Shown here: positions 9,134 to 19,377 of the stretch, piece after piece
Layout: each line of letters starts with the position of its first letter
How positions within the stretch are numbered: position 1 is the stretch's first letter
NCBI RefSeq assembly: GCF_003944705.1
Contig: NZ_RWIS01000003.1
Location: 372,001-436,000, forward strand
Length of the DNA stretch: 64,000 bases
Source: Hymenobacter metallilatus
GTDB taxonomy: Bacteria > Bacteroidota > Bacteroidia > Cytophagales > Hymenobacteraceae
Direction of reading: 5' to 3'
Translations under genes and position numbers: made by a program
The notes under the pieces: model-generated
The model's input: the letters and a program-made list of their open reading frames with translations, nothing else
What the model was told of the DNA's origin: nothing
The model's database searches: none

Positions 9134-12073
9134 TTAGTAGTTCAGGAACGTGCGGTTGCGGCTCAGCTTCAGGCTCTGGAGCAGGGTTGATTTGGCTGCA
9201 ATGGTTACGAAGTAGCCCCGGGTGGCGCCGAAGGGCCGCCAGTTCCCGTTGATCTGCCAGCAATGCAGGTCCTTGGTGAAATCCAGGGAGGTAAAAGCGG
9301 GCGTGCGGTTGATGAAGTCGTAGTTGGTGCTGAAGCCGAAGCGGAAGGTTTCGGTGAGCTTCACTGAGCCGTTCAGGTTGAGCGTAGCGGCCGTGTAGGG
9401 CGACCGGCGGGGGCGGGAAGTCAGCTCCGGCAACGGGCCCTGGTTGGCGTAGGAGGCCGTGAAGCTGGTATTCAGCTCCCAGGGAATCGAGAAATCCACG
9501 TAATCCTCGTACGGATTTATCATGCGCGGGGAGCCGAGCTGCGGGTCGTTTACCGGGGCCGCATCCCGCTGAATTGTTGATTTTTTGGTGCCCTGCGCCG
9601 GATTGAACTGGTAGGACAGAGAAGCATTGGCGGTGCTGAGGCGGGCCAGCCGGATGCGGGAAGTGGAGGGTTGGTCCTGCCACAAAAACCGGTCTTTCAG
9701 CGTACCGGTGGAGTCGCGCTGGTAAAACTCGAAGTTGGCGTTGAGCGTGACGTTGAGCTTGCGGGCCACCTGCGTGCGGAACGTTGAGGACAATGGCGCC
9801 AGTTTCAGCCGGTCGGCCGCAAAGTTGTAGCCGGTGCTGAAATCTAGCCCGTCAATCAGGCTCACCTTGTTGAAGGGCGTGTTGCCGGTGGTGTCGTTGG
9901 AGTTGCGCACCTTCATTTCCACGGCGTTCTGCAGCGAGAAGCTCAGCTGGCTGACGCGCGTGGCCGTGGGGTAGCCGTAGAGGAACCCGTTGTACTGGGG
10001 CAGCAGAAAGCCTTGGTTGTCGATGTAAGTTTGACCTTCCTCATATAGGCGGCCGGTGGCGGGGTCGCGCAGGCCGGGGGTAGCAATCCGCTCCAGCCCC
10101 GAGTTCCGGGCCGAGCTGGTGGGCGTGTAGTTGTAGTTCAGGCTGGGCGTGATTTTGTGGCGCAGCGCCTGAATCTTGTGGGTGCCCTTGCGTACAATGG
10201 TCCCGTAGAGGTTGGTGCTCATGCTGGCCCCATATGATACGGCGCTGAGACGGTTGAAGCTGGCCGTGGTATCCACCCGAATGGCTTTGGCCGTTTCGTT
10301 ATAGGAGTAGTCCAGCCGCTTGAAATACCAGATTTCGTTGTAGGTGACAGTAGGACTGAAATTGAGGTGGGCAAAATTGAAGCTGCCCAGCGTAATACCG
10401 AAATTATGGCGCATACCGGTTTGGGAGTTGCGCAGCAGCTTGCTGAGGTTGCCCAGCTTCACGGGCATAATCAGGGCCGTGTTGGAGCCGCCCAGCAGCG
10501 GAATGGCGCCGCCGTTAATCTGGCGGGCAGCAATATTATTGGACAGCTTGTTCTGGAAGGTCAGGTCGTAGGAAAAGGCCAGCTGCTCGTAGGCCTTGCG
10601 GGGCTGAATCTTCAGAATATCATACACGTACTGCCGGGCCAGCTGCGCCGATACGTCGGGCAGGGTGAAATCCATGGTGCCCGTTTGGGTGTTCTGGCTC
10701 TGGCTCAGGTTTACGCTGTAGTTGATGGGCGCGTACCGCAGCTGCTTGGAGTAGGTAACCGTGGACTGGAAGGCCGACGACAGGTAGTTCCGCACGTTGT
10801 AGGAGTTTTGGCGGAAGTAATTGTTGCTGCTCACGTTCACGTTGGCCGAAAACCGGCCGCCATTGGGGCGGGGTACGGGTGTGTGCGTCCACATCAGGGC
10901 AAAAGTTTGCTGAGAGCGGGGTACGTTGTAGGTGGGGTTGGTATTGGCATCTGTAGTACCCAGCAACCGCTCGGTGGGCTGGGAACTGTAGTTGAAAGTG
11001 AACAGGCCCTGGTAGCGGTAGCGGGTGATATACTGCATTTCCGCCGTACCGCGCCAGCCCCCAAACCGGTCGGCGTTGCCCGAGTAAATATCCCCGGTGA
11101 GGCGCACCCCAATGTGCTCATTGGCGGCCCAGTAGTAGCCTCCGTTGCGCAGGAAAAAGCCCCGGTCGGCGGCCTGCCCGAAGGTTGGAATAATCAGGCC
11201 CGAGGAGCGGCGCTTGTTTTTGGGCGAGGGGAAATACCCGAACAGAAAGCCCAGCGGCGTGGGTATATCCCCGATAACCAGGTTGAAGGGTCCCGTCACC
11301 ACGCTCTGGCCCGGTATCACCTTCATCTTGGAGGCGTTGATGTAGAAGTGCGGGTGCTCGAGGTTGCAGGTAGTGTAGCGCCCGTGCACCCCGAACATTT
11401 CGTTCAGCTGGTTTTTTTTGATGGTTTCGGCGTGGATGTAGCCTTCGCCTTGCTGGGTTACCACGTCGGTAATGCGGCCCCGCTTGCTTTTGATGTTGTA
11501 GTCGATGCGGCCGGCCTGGTAGGTTTCGGCGCCCTGCTTGAACACGGGGCGGTCCTGCACGCGGCCGGTAGTATCCTTGGCTCCCTCGGCCGTTACCAGG
11601 TTTTTGCTGTAATCCACCGTAATCAGGGCGGCTTTCAGGTTCATCTCCCCATAATCCACGCTGGCCTTGTCGTAGAGAATGGCGCGCTTATTCTGCACCT
11701 CAAACCGGATGGAGTCCTGGGCCTTGTATTTCACGGTGCTTTCCACCGCGCCCTTGCGGCCCCCGGCCGCCACCCGCACCGAGTCGGGCGTGCCCGACAC
11801 CAGGCCCGTAGTGTCGCGCACGGGCCCGGCGGGGGGCGGGTTCAGGATTTTGGGGGCCGTGGTTCGCACGTCGGCGGGTACGTTGGTAGTACCCGGGCGC
11901 TGCTGGGCGGCAGCCGGCAAGCCCAGGCTCAGCACCAGCGCAAGCAGGCCGGTAAGCCGCAGCAGCGGCCCGAACACACGCAATACAGAAAGGAACACAG
12001 GCGCGAATGAGGCCACGTAGTTTTTATCGTTTATTTTGTGGCGGTTTGCAAAGGTAGCGGGTCGCTGCCCCAA
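9134..12073 (-). CDS. LptD-like outer membrane LPS-assembly protein; N-terminal start uncertain
   Basis: Long outer-membrane beta-barrel after OstA-like domain (YDKASVDYGEMNLKAALITVDYSKNLVTAEG); Cytophagales LptD-like architecture. Confidence 0.8.
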   Translation of the reverse strand: MGQRPATFANRHKINDKNYVASFAPVFLSVLRVFGPLLRLTGLLALVLSLGLPAAAQQRPGTTNVPADVRTTAPKILNPPPAGPVRDTTGLVSGTPDSVRVAAGGRKGAVESTVKYKAQDSIRFEVQNKRAILYDKASVDYGEMNLKAALITVDYSKNLVTAEGAKDTTGRVQDRPVFKQGAETYQAGRIDYNIKSKRGRITDVVTQQGEGYIHAETIKKNQLNEMFGVHGRYTTCNLEHPHFYINASKMKVIPGQSVVTGPFNLVIGDIPTPLGFLFGYFPSPKNKRRSSGLIIPTFGQAADRGFFLRNGGYYWAANEHIGVRLTGDIYSGNADRFGGWRGTAEMQYITRYRYQGLFTFNYSSQPTERLLGTTDANTNPTYNVPRSQQTFALMWTHTPVPRPNGGRFSANVNVSSNNYFRQNSYNVRNYLSSAFQSTVTYSKQLRYAPINYSVNLSQSQNTQTGTMDFTLPDVSAQLARQYVYDILKIQPRKAYEQLAFSYDLTFQNKLSNNIAARQINGGAIPLLGGSNTALIMPVKLGNLSKLLRNSQTGMRHNFGITLGSFNFAHLNFSPTVTYNEIWYFKRLDYSYNETAKAIRVDTTASFNRLSAVSYGASMSTNLYGTIVRKGTHKIQALRHKITPSLNYNYTPTSSARNSGLERIATPGLRDPATGRLYEEGQTYIDNQGFLLPQYNGFLYGYPTATRVSQLSFSLQNAVEMKVRNSNDTTGNTPFNKVSLIDGLDFSTGYNFAADRLKLAPLSSTFRTQVARKLNVTLNANFEFYQRDSTGTLKDRFLWQDQPSTSRIRLARLSTANASLSYQFNPAQGTKKSTIQRDAAPVNDPQLGSPRMINPYEDYVDFSIPWELNTSFTASYANQGPLPELTSRPRRSPYTAATLNLNGSVKLTETFRFGFSTNYDFINRTPAFTSLDFTKDLHCWQINGNWRPFGATRGYFVTIAAKSTLLQSLKLSRNRTFLNY

Positions 12074-12085
12074 CTAACGAACTCC

Positions 12086-12895
12086 GTGCGGAATATTGTC
12101 GCTCTGGGCACGGCGGCCCTGTTTTCCCTCGCCGGATTTGCTTTTCCTCAGAATTCGGAGCCGGTGGCGGGGCCGTTGCCGGCGCGGTATCGGCTGCGGA
12201 CGGTGGTGCTCGATGCGGGGCATGGAGGAAAGGATAGAGGCTGCGCCGGCGTGAAAGCCCGCGAGGCTGATGTAGCGCTAAAAATAATTTTGGCCCTGGG
12301 CCGGCAGATAGAAGAGAACATGCCGGACGTAAAGGTTGTATACACCCGCAAAACTGACGTATTTGTGGAGCTGGCCGACCGGGCGGGCATTGCCAATAAG
12401 AACAACGCCGACCTGTTTATTTCGGTACACTGCAACGCCTCAGCCGCCTCGGCCAACGGGACCGAAGTGTGGACCATGGGGCCGCACAAAACCGATGCCA
12501 ACCTGACCGTAGCCAAGCGCGAAAACTCGGTAATTCTGCAGGAAGACAATTACAAGGAGCGTTACAATGGCTTCGACCCCACTTCCCCCCAGAGTCATAT
12601 TCTGTTTTCGCTTTACCAGAGTGCCCACATTGTAAACAGCATCCGGTTTGCCCAGAAAGTGGACCGGCAGTTTCGTACTACCGTGGGCCGGCCTTCCCGG
12701 GGCGTGAAGCAGGCGGGCTTTCTGGTGCTCTGGAAATCAACCATGCCGGCTGTGCTTATTGAGTCAGGCTTTCTTACGAACCGGCAGGAAGAACTGTATC
12801 TGAACGATAAGACCAATCAGACGTATATGGCCTCGGGTATTTACCGGGCCTTCCGCGACTATAAAAACGAGCTGGAAGCCACCTCGGGCGAATAA
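12086..12895 (+). CDS. N-acetylmuramoyl-L-alanine amidase
   Basis: VVLDAGHGGKDRGCAG, FISVHCNAS, VLIESGFLTNRQEE; probable GTG start at 12086. Confidence 0.92.
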   Translation: MRNIVALGTAALFSLAGFAFPQNSEPVAGPLPARYRLRTVVLDAGHGGKDRGCAGVKAREADVALKIILALGRQIEENMPDVKVVYTRKTDVFVELADRAGIANKNNADLFISVHCNASAASANGTEVWTMGPHKTDANLTVAKRENSVILQEDNYKERYNGFDPTSPQSHILFSLYQSAHIVNSIRFAQKVDRQFRTTVGRPSRGVKQAGFLVLWKSTMPAVLIESGFLTNRQEELYLNDKTNQTYMASGIYRAFRDYKNELEATSGE

Positions 12896-12961
12896 TCCCC
12901 GCCGGGCATTGCAACCCGGCTCTGGCTTCCTGACTCTCCCTCCAACCAACCGCAGACCACC

Positions 12962-13963
12962 GTGTCGAAAGAAATTAAAGTAGCCCTGCTGGGTATTGTG
13001 GCCATTGCCCTGCTCGTTGTGGGCTTCAACTTCCTGAAAGGAAGCAACCTGCTATCTTCCGACCGGACCTACTACGCCAAGTACGACAACGTAGACGGCC
13101 TGAACGTGGGCAACCCGGTGGTGCTGAACGGCATCAAGGTGGGCCAGGTAAAGGAAATGACGCTGGTGCCTGAGGAAGGTAACCGCGTGAAAGTGGCCCT
13201 GGAGCTGCAAAAAGGTGTTACCGTCGGCGACTCTACGGTAGCCTCGCTGAGCGGCTCCCTGCTGGGCTCCAAAACCATTACCCTGTTTCTGGGCAAGGAC
13301 AGCAAGGTGTACGACGGGGGCGAGGAGCTGAAATCCTACACCGTGGCCAGCATTACCGATGCCTTTCAGGCCAAGGCCCTGCCCGTGCTCGGCACCGTCG
13401 ACTCCACCCTGATTAAGGTGAACGGCTTCCTGAATAAGGATGCCAAAGTAAGCCTGCAGGCTACCCTGCTCAACGCCCAGGGCAGTACCGAGGCCCTGAA
13501 AAACCTGCTGCTGATGAACCAGCGCAACATCAACCAGATTACCACCAACATGGCCCGCCTGACCGCAGAGCTGAATAAAACCAGCGCTAAATTCGACCGG
13601 ATTGCCAGCAACTTCTCCACGCTCAGCGACTCACTGAAAAATGCTCCGGTGGGCCCGGCCATGCGCAAGCTCAACGCTACCATGACAGAAGCCCAGGGAA
13701 CCATGACCACGCTCAACCGCTCTTTGTCGGATCAGAAAGGCTCATTGGGCAAGCTCATCAGTGACTCTACGCTGTACAACAACCTCAACGCCACGGCCGC
13801 CAGCTCTAATGCCTTGCTGCAGGACCTGAAAGCTAACCCCAAGAACTACGTGCACTTCTCGGTGTTTGGGGGGGGGGGCAAGGCCAAGAAAGAAACAGAA
13901 ACCACCACCGTGAAACCCAACGGTACTACCACTGAAACCGAAGTGAAAACGACGGTAAAGTAG
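12962..13963 (+). CDS. MlaD/MCE domain-containing protein
   Basis: MSKEIKVALLGIVAIALLVVGFNFLKGSNLL...YDNVDGLNVGNPVVLNGIKVGQV; GTG start. Confidence 0.92.
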   Translation: MSKEIKVALLGIVAIALLVVGFNFLKGSNLLSSDRTYYAKYDNVDGLNVGNPVVLNGIKVGQVKEMTLVPEEGNRVKVALELQKGVTVGDSTVASLSGSLLGSKTITLFLGKDSKVYDGGEELKSYTVASITDAFQAKALPVLGTVDSTLIKVNGFLNKDAKVSLQATLLNAQGSTEALKNLLLMNQRNINQITTNMARLTAELNKTSAKFDRIASNFSTLSDSLKNAPVGPAMRKLNATMTEAQGTMTTLNRSLSDQKGSLGKLISDSTLYNNLNATAASSNALLQDLKANPKNYVHFSVFGGGGKAKKETETTTVKPNGTTTETEVKTTVK

Positions 13964-13999
13964 GTGTCGGCCACAAACGGCAATCCTCTTACCTTTGAA

Positions 14000-14027
14000 T
14001 CCGCCCCGTGAGGGGCGGATTTTTTTG
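14000..14027 (+). terminator. rho-independent terminator
   Basis: ccgccccgtgaggggcggattttttt. Confidence 0.85.
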
Positions 14028-14181
14028 TTCTGCCCAAAGGTGAAATAGTGAGATGGTGAAAAGGTGGGCTTGCTGTGCTGATGACTTACGCGGGGCGAAT
14101 GGCCCGGCACAAGTTGCCGAAACGGCAAACTCACCCTTTCACCATCTCACTATTTCACTGCTCCCACCCATTCCCACCCCA

Positions 14182-15810
14182 ATGAACCTCGAATTCAACA
14201 AGAACGAAGACAGCATCAAGCAACTTAACTTTCAGCTGAAAAAACGGCTGGAAAAAGTGCAGCTCGGCGGCGGCGAGAAGCGCATTGCCGCCCACAAAGC
14301 CAAGGGCAAGCTCACCGCCCGGGAGCGGATAGAGTATCTGCTCGATACAGGCGCGGAAACCGTGGAAATCGGGGCGTTTGCCGGGGAGGGCATGTACAAG
14401 GAAGAAGGAGGCTGCCCCTCGGGCGGCGTGGTGGTGGTAATTGGCTGGGTGCAGGGCCGGCAGTGCGTGGTAGTAGCCAACGACGCCACTGTAAAGGCCG
14501 GGGCCTGGTTCCCGATTACGGCCAAAAAGAACCTGCGGGCCCAGGAAATCAGCATCGAAAACAAGCTGCCCATTATCTACCTCGTCGATTCGGCGGGCGT
14601 GTACCTGCCCATGCAGGACGAAATCTTCCCCGATAAGGAGCACTTCGGCCGCATCTTCCGCAACAACGCCGTAATGAGCAGCATGGGTATCGTGCAGCTG
14701 GCCGCCATCATGGGCCCCTGCGTGGCTGGTGGGGCTTACCTGCCTATTATGTCCGACGAGGCCATGATTGTGGACGGTACCGGCTCGGTATTTCTGGCGG
14801 GCTCCTACCTGGTGAAGTCGGCCATTGGGGAAAGCATTGACAATGAGACGCTGGGCGGGGCCACCACGCACTCCGAAATTTCGGGTGTGACGGACTACAA
14901 GTTTGCCAACGACGAGGAGTGCCTCGACCACATCCGCAACATCTTCGATAAGATGGGCGGGCAGGCTACAGCTGGCTTCTCGCGCAAAGCGCCCCTGGCT
15001 CCGGCCCAGGACGAGAAGGAAATCTACGGTCTGCTGCCCGCCGACCGCGCCAAGCCCTACGACATGATGGACATCATCAACCGCTTGGTGGACAACTCGG
15101 AGTTTGAGCCTTATAAGGATCTTTATGGTCAGAGCCTGATTTGCGGGCTGGCGCGCATTGATGGCTGGGCCGTGGGCATCGTGGCCAACCAGCGCAAAAT
15201 CGTGAAGACCAAGAAGGGCGCCATGCAGATGGGCGGTGTTATCTATTCCGACTCGGCCGACAAGGCCGCGCGCTTCATCATGAACTGCAACCAGAAGAAG
15301 ATTCCGCTGGTGTTCCTGCACGATGTGTCGGGCTTCATGGTGGGCTCCCAATCAGAGCACGGCGGCATCATCAAGGATGGAGCCAAGATGGTGAATGCCA
15401 TGGCCAACTCCGTGGTGCCGAAGTTTTCGGTGATTGTGGGCAACAGCTACGGGGCCGGCAACTACGCCATGTGCGGCAAAGCCTACGACCCCCGCCTGAT
15501 TGTGGCCTGGCCCACTGCCCAGCTGGCCGTGATGAGCGGGGCCGCCGCCGCCAACACGCTCCTCCAAATTCAGGTAGCCGCCGCCGAGGGCAAGGGCGAA
15601 AAGCTGACGGACGAGGCCAAAAAGGAAATGTTCGACAACATCAAGGCCCGCTACGACGAGCAGCTCTCGCCCTACTACGCCGCCGCCCGCCTCTGGGTGG
15701 ATGCCATCATCGACCCGCTGGAAACCCGCAGAGTCATTTCCCAGGGCATTTCAATGGCCAACCACGCGCCGATTGAAAAGGCGTATAATGTGGGTGTGAT
15801 TCAGGTGTGA
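14182..15810 (+). CDS. acyl-CoA carboxylase beta subunit (propionyl-CoA/methylmalonyl-CoA carboxyltransferase family)
   Basis: Carboxyltransferase domain: KGKLTARERIEYLLD, GGAYLPIMSDEAMIV, GGIIKDGAKMVNAMANSVVPKFSVIVGNSYGAGNYAMCGKAYDP. Confidence 0.93.
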   Translation: MNLEFNKNEDSIKQLNFQLKKRLEKVQLGGGEKRIAAHKAKGKLTARERIEYLLDTGAETVEIGAFAGEGMYKEEGGCPSGGVVVVIGWVQGRQCVVVANDATVKAGAWFPITAKKNLRAQEISIENKLPIIYLVDSAGVYLPMQDEIFPDKEHFGRIFRNNAVMSSMGIVQLAAIMGPCVAGGAYLPIMSDEAMIVDGTGSVFLAGSYLVKSAIGESIDNETLGGATTHSEISGVTDYKFANDEECLDHIRNIFDKMGGQATAGFSRKAPLAPAQDEKEIYGLLPADRAKPYDMMDIINRLVDNSEFEPYKDLYGQSLICGLARIDGWAVGIVANQRKIVKTKKGAMQMGGVIYSDSADKAARFIMNCNQKKIPLVFLHDVSGFMVGSQSEHGGIIKDGAKMVNAMANSVVPKFSVIVGNSYGAGNYAMCGKAYDPRLIVAWPTAQLAVMSGAAAANTLLQIQVAAAEGKGEKLTDEAKKEMFDNIKARYDEQLSPYYAAARLWVDAIIDPLETRRVISQGISMANHAPIEKAYNVGVIQV

Positions 15811-16298
15811 TGACGATTCTGCTTGAAAATCCTCCTCAGTTCCGGTGGCAGACGGATATGGATAACCTATTGCCCGCTATTAGGCAGCAGGTTGAAGAAC
15901 TGAACTGGGTTATTTCTAATCTGCAATGTTGGCACCTCAAGGACTTTGTGCCAACAGTTGCTGACTGGGAGAAACAGCAGGAAAACTCATATATCGTCAT
16001 ACCTGGGAAGATTCTGTATGACGTTATGGTCAATCAAGGCATTCAGATAGTATGGGGTGTTTTCTGTGGTATAGCAGGCGAAGTACCTGAACTGTCTTTT
16101 GATGAAATACCGTACGCCGACGGAAATCGGGAGCTATGGACTGAGCCGGAATCATTGCAGTTAGCTGCTGCTGCGTTAGAAATCGTGTGCTTCGACAGCA
16201 GTGTGACCATTGTAAAGTTTAGGAATGAGGAATTAGGATGTCAGTTTTTAGATGCATTTCCGGATGGGCAAGTTCTGCGAACCACTGCAGTTGAATAG
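15807..16298 (+). CDS. hypothetical protein (163 aa)
   Basis: ORF overlapping carboxylase stop; lower GC than surroundings. Confidence 0.6.
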   Translation: MMTILLENPPQFRWQTDMDNLLPAIRQQVEELNWVISNLQCWHLKDFVPTVADWEKQQENSYIVIPGKILYDVMVNQGIQIVWGVFCGIAGEVPELSFDEIPYADGNRELWTEPESLQLAAAALEIVCFDSSVTIVKFRNEELGCQFLDAFPDGQVLRTTAVE

Positions 16299-16399
16299 GG
16301 GTTTTGAAAGGCCTCTATTTATTAGCCGGCTGCAATAGCGTGAGCAGAACTCCTCTTCGCCACCGGGTAGAAAACGTCATAACATCTTCCACTTACTGC

Positions 16400-16442
16400 G
16401 GCCCGCCAGCTTCACTTGAAGCGGCGGGCTGTTGTTTTTTTC
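16400..16442 (+). terminator. terminator hairpin
   Basis: gcccgccagcttcacttgaagcggcgggctgttgttttttt. Confidence 0.7.
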
Positions 16443-16506
16443 GGAAGCAAACAGACAGGAAATCCGGCTGTGGATTGTAACTCGCAGCCACACTCATGGC
16501 TACACT

Positions 16507-17367
16507 ATGCTCAAATCTATCCTGCCCGTTATGTTCTGCGCTGTTTCCGGCGTAAGCTGGGCCCAAACGTCCCCCAAGCCCGCCGAGGTAATGGTGGTGG
16601 GCTGCGACCATCTCAACCAGATTTACAAACCTGCCAAGCCTGCCACCGACGTGCTGACGCCTCAGGGTCAGCAGGAAATAAGCCGGTTCACGGCCGCCAT
16701 TGCCCGGTTTCGCCCCGATATGTTGGTAGTGGAAATGCTGCCCGAGGAGCAGCCCCGCCTCGACAGCCTCTACGCCCTCTACCGGCAGGATAAGCTGGAC
16801 CTAGCCGCGCTGCCCGGCGGCCGGAGCGAAGTGTACCAGGTAGCGTTTCGGCTGGGCAAGCAGCTGCAGCTGCCCCGGATTTACTGCGCCAATGCCCCGG
16901 GCGGCACGTCGCAGGGCATTTTACGCACCGGCCAGAACATTGAACTGTACCAGCAGGCCGGGGCGGAGCTGAGCAAAGTAGCCGGGGCCAAGCGGGCTGC
17001 GCTGGAAGATGGCAGCCTGCCGTTGTCCCGCTACTTGGCCACCCTCAACCAGCCCGAAATTTACAACCTGGTGTACCGGCTGCGCTACGTAACACCGGCC
17101 CGCGTCACCAACGGCCGCTTCACCAACCCTGACGCGGCCGTGGACACGGCCTTCATCAACCCGCGCTACATTGGGGCGGAGCTGATATCAGTGTTCAAGA
17201 ACCGGGACTATAAAATCTACTCCAACATCGTGACGCAGGCGCTGCCGGTCCGGCCGCAGCGGGTGCTGGCCCTGTTTGGCGCGGCCCACATCGGCTCGTT
17301 GCAAAGCATCTTCGCCAGTGACCCGGAGTTTCGGGTGGTGGAGTCGCGGAAGTATCTGAAAAAGTAG
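16507..17367 (+). CDS. secreted DUF5694-like protein
   Basis: Signal peptide MLKSILPVMFCAVSGVSWAQ; VMVVGCDHLNQIYKPA...PDMLVVEMLPEEQP resembles the DUF5694 family. Confidence 0.65.
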   Translation: MLKSILPVMFCAVSGVSWAQTSPKPAEVMVVGCDHLNQIYKPAKPATDVLTPQGQQEISRFTAAIARFRPDMLVVEMLPEEQPRLDSLYALYRQDKLDLAALPGGRSEVYQVAFRLGKQLQLPRIYCANAPGGTSQGILRTGQNIELYQQAGAELSKVAGAKRAALEDGSLPLSRYLATLNQPEIYNLVYRLRYVTPARVTNGRFTNPDAAVDTAFINPRYIGAELISVFKNRDYKIYSNIVTQALPVRPQRVLALFGAAHIGSLQSIFASDPEFRVVESRKYLKK

Positions 17368-17477
17368 GCAGCACATTCTGAACGCAGGTTGTGGGTAGCA
17401 CGGCTGCTACGTGAGGGTGATGGTCAGAAAAGTGAAAGTTGCCGTATAGCCTTCCGGACTTAACTCCTCTGAAGACA

Positions 17478-19205
17478 ATGGCAAAGAAAACCGTAGCGGA
17501 AATACTGGTTGATACCCTGGTGGCGGCCGGCGTGCGGCGCGTGTACGGCGTGGTGGGTGACTCGCTCAACGGCCTTACCGACGAAATCCGGAAGCGCGAC
17601 AACATTGACTGGGTGCACGTGCGCAACGAGGAAGCCGGCGCGTTTGCCGCCGGGGCCGAGGCCCACCTCACCGGCTCCCTGGCCGTGTGCGCCGGCAGCT
17701 GTGGCCCCGGCAATACCCACCTCATCAACGGCCTCTACGACTGCCACCGCAGCCGGGTGCCCGTGCTGGCCATTGCAGCTCAGATTCCGAGCATCGAAAT
17801 AGGTACCGGCTACTTCCAGGAAACCCACCCCGAAAACACCTTCAAAGAGTGCAGCGCCTACTGCGAGCTACTGGGTAACCCCGGTCAGGCCGTGCGCATG
17901 GTGGAGTCGGCGGTGCAAACGGCCCTTACGCAGCGTGGCGTGGCGGTGCTGGTGATTCCTGGTGACATCCAGTACGAGGAAACCGATGCCCCTGAGCCCC
18001 GGGTGCCGGCTCTGCGCAGCAAGGCTACGCTGGTGCCGGCTCCAGACGATTTGCGGGCCGCCGCCGATGTGCTCAATACCGCCGATAAAGTTACCATTCT
18101 GGCCGGGGCCGGGTGCGCCGAGGCCCACGCCGAGCTGCTGCAGGTGGCCGAAGCCCTGGGGGCTCCCGTGGTGCACGCTCTGCGCGGGAAAGAGTACGTG
18201 GAGGGCAACAACCCCTACGACGTGGGCATGAGCGGGCTGCTGGGCTTTACCTCCGGCTACGCAGCCATCATGGATGCCGATGCGCTGCTGATGCTGGGCA
18301 CGGACTTTCCCTACACCCAGTTTCTGCCCCCGGAAACCCGCACGGTGCAGGTTGACCTGCGCGGGGAGCACATTGGCCGGCGCACCCGGGTGGAGGTGGG
18401 CCTGGTAGGCGACGTGGCCGCCACGCTGCAGGCCCTGTTGCCCATTCTCAACCACAAGCAGGACCGCCGCCACCTCGAAAAATCTCTGGACCATTACCGG
18501 GAAGCCCGCCAGGACCTGGACGAGCTGGCAACCGGCGAGGCCGGCGACACCAGCATGCACCCGCAATACGTAGCCCGCCTCCTGAACGAGCAGGCCGCCG
18601 AGGACGCCATTTTCACCTGCGACGTGGGCACGCCCACCATCTGGGCGGCCCGCTACCTGCGCATGAACGGCCGGCGGCGGCTGATTGGCTCCTTCAACCA
18701 CGGCAGTATGGCCAACGCCATGCCCCAGGCCTTCGGAGCCCAGCTGGCCAGCCCCGGCCGGCAGGTAATTGCCCTGGCCGGTGATGGGGGCTTTGCCATG
18801 CTGATGGGCGAGATGCTGACGCTGAAACAGCTGAAAACACCCGTTAAAATCGTCATCTTCAATAACGCCAGTCTGGCCTTTGTGGAGCTGGAAATGAAAG
18901 CCGCCGGCATTCTGGAATACGGCACTGAGCTGGATAATCCCAATTTTGCGGCCCTGGCCGAAGCAGCCGGCGTGCGGGGTATCCGCGTTTCGGACCCCGC
19001 TGCACTACCTGCGGCCATTGCCGAAATGCTGGCTCACCCGGGCCCGGTAGTGCTGGATGCCGTGGTGAAGCGCACGGAGCTGTCGATGCCGCCCACCATT
19101 CAGGCCAGCCAGGTAAAAGGATTCAGCTTGTACGCCCTGAAAGCCATCATGAGCGGCCGCGGCGACGAAGTGCTGGAGTTGGCGAAAACCAATCTGCTGC
19201 GGTAA
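17478..19205 (+). CDS. poxB: thiamine pyrophosphate-dependent enzyme, pyruvate dehydrogenase (quinone)/pyruvate oxidase type
   Basis: VYGVVGDSLNGLTDEIRK, GTGYFQETHPENTFKECSAYCEL, ALAGDGGFAMLMGEMLTLKQ (TPP motif). Confidence 0.85.
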   Translation: MAKKTVAEILVDTLVAAGVRRVYGVVGDSLNGLTDEIRKRDNIDWVHVRNEEAGAFAAGAEAHLTGSLAVCAGSCGPGNTHLINGLYDCHRSRVPVLAIAAQIPSIEIGTGYFQETHPENTFKECSAYCELLGNPGQAVRMVESAVQTALTQRGVAVLVIPGDIQYEETDAPEPRVPALRSKATLVPAPDDLRAAADVLNTADKVTILAGAGCAEAHAELLQVAEALGAPVVHALRGKEYVEGNNPYDVGMSGLLGFTSGYAAIMDADALLMLGTDFPYTQFLPPETRTVQVDLRGEHIGRRTRVEVGLVGDVAATLQALLPILNHKQDRRHLEKSLDHYREARQDLDELATGEAGDTSMHPQYVARLLNEQAAEDAIFTCDVGTPTIWAARYLRMNGRRRLIGSFNHGSMANAMPQAFGAQLASPGRQVIALAGDGGFAMLMGEMLTLKQLKTPVKIVIFNNASLAFVELEMKAAGILEYGTELDNPNFAALAEAAGVRGIRVSDPAALPAAIAEMLAHPGPVVLDAVVKRTELSMPPTIQASQVKGFSLYALKAIMSGRGDEVLELAKTNLLR

Positions 19206-19341
19206 GGAAGCACTCAAAGAGTACGGTTTTAATGCTTTAGCAGAGCGCCGTTCCGAGCGGAGTGCAAGAATGACGAGTAGGGAAGCTGTTTACGAAGGCA
19301 TTTAGGGCATGTGGACAGTTAACACAATGCACTACCAGAGA

Positions 19342-19377
19342 ACGTCCTTCCTCGGCTTCGCTCGGAAGGACGTTCTT
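19342..19377. repeat. intergenic hairpin, gaacgtccttc arms
   Basis: gaacgtccttc-ctcggcttcgctcg-gaaggacgttc. Confidence 0.8.

Noticed and set aside
10367-12010. 547-aa plus-strand ORF
   Set aside because: Antisense to the LptD-like gene; no recognisable domain.
14155-15351. 398-aa minus-strand ORF
   Set aside because: Antisense to the carboxylase gene.
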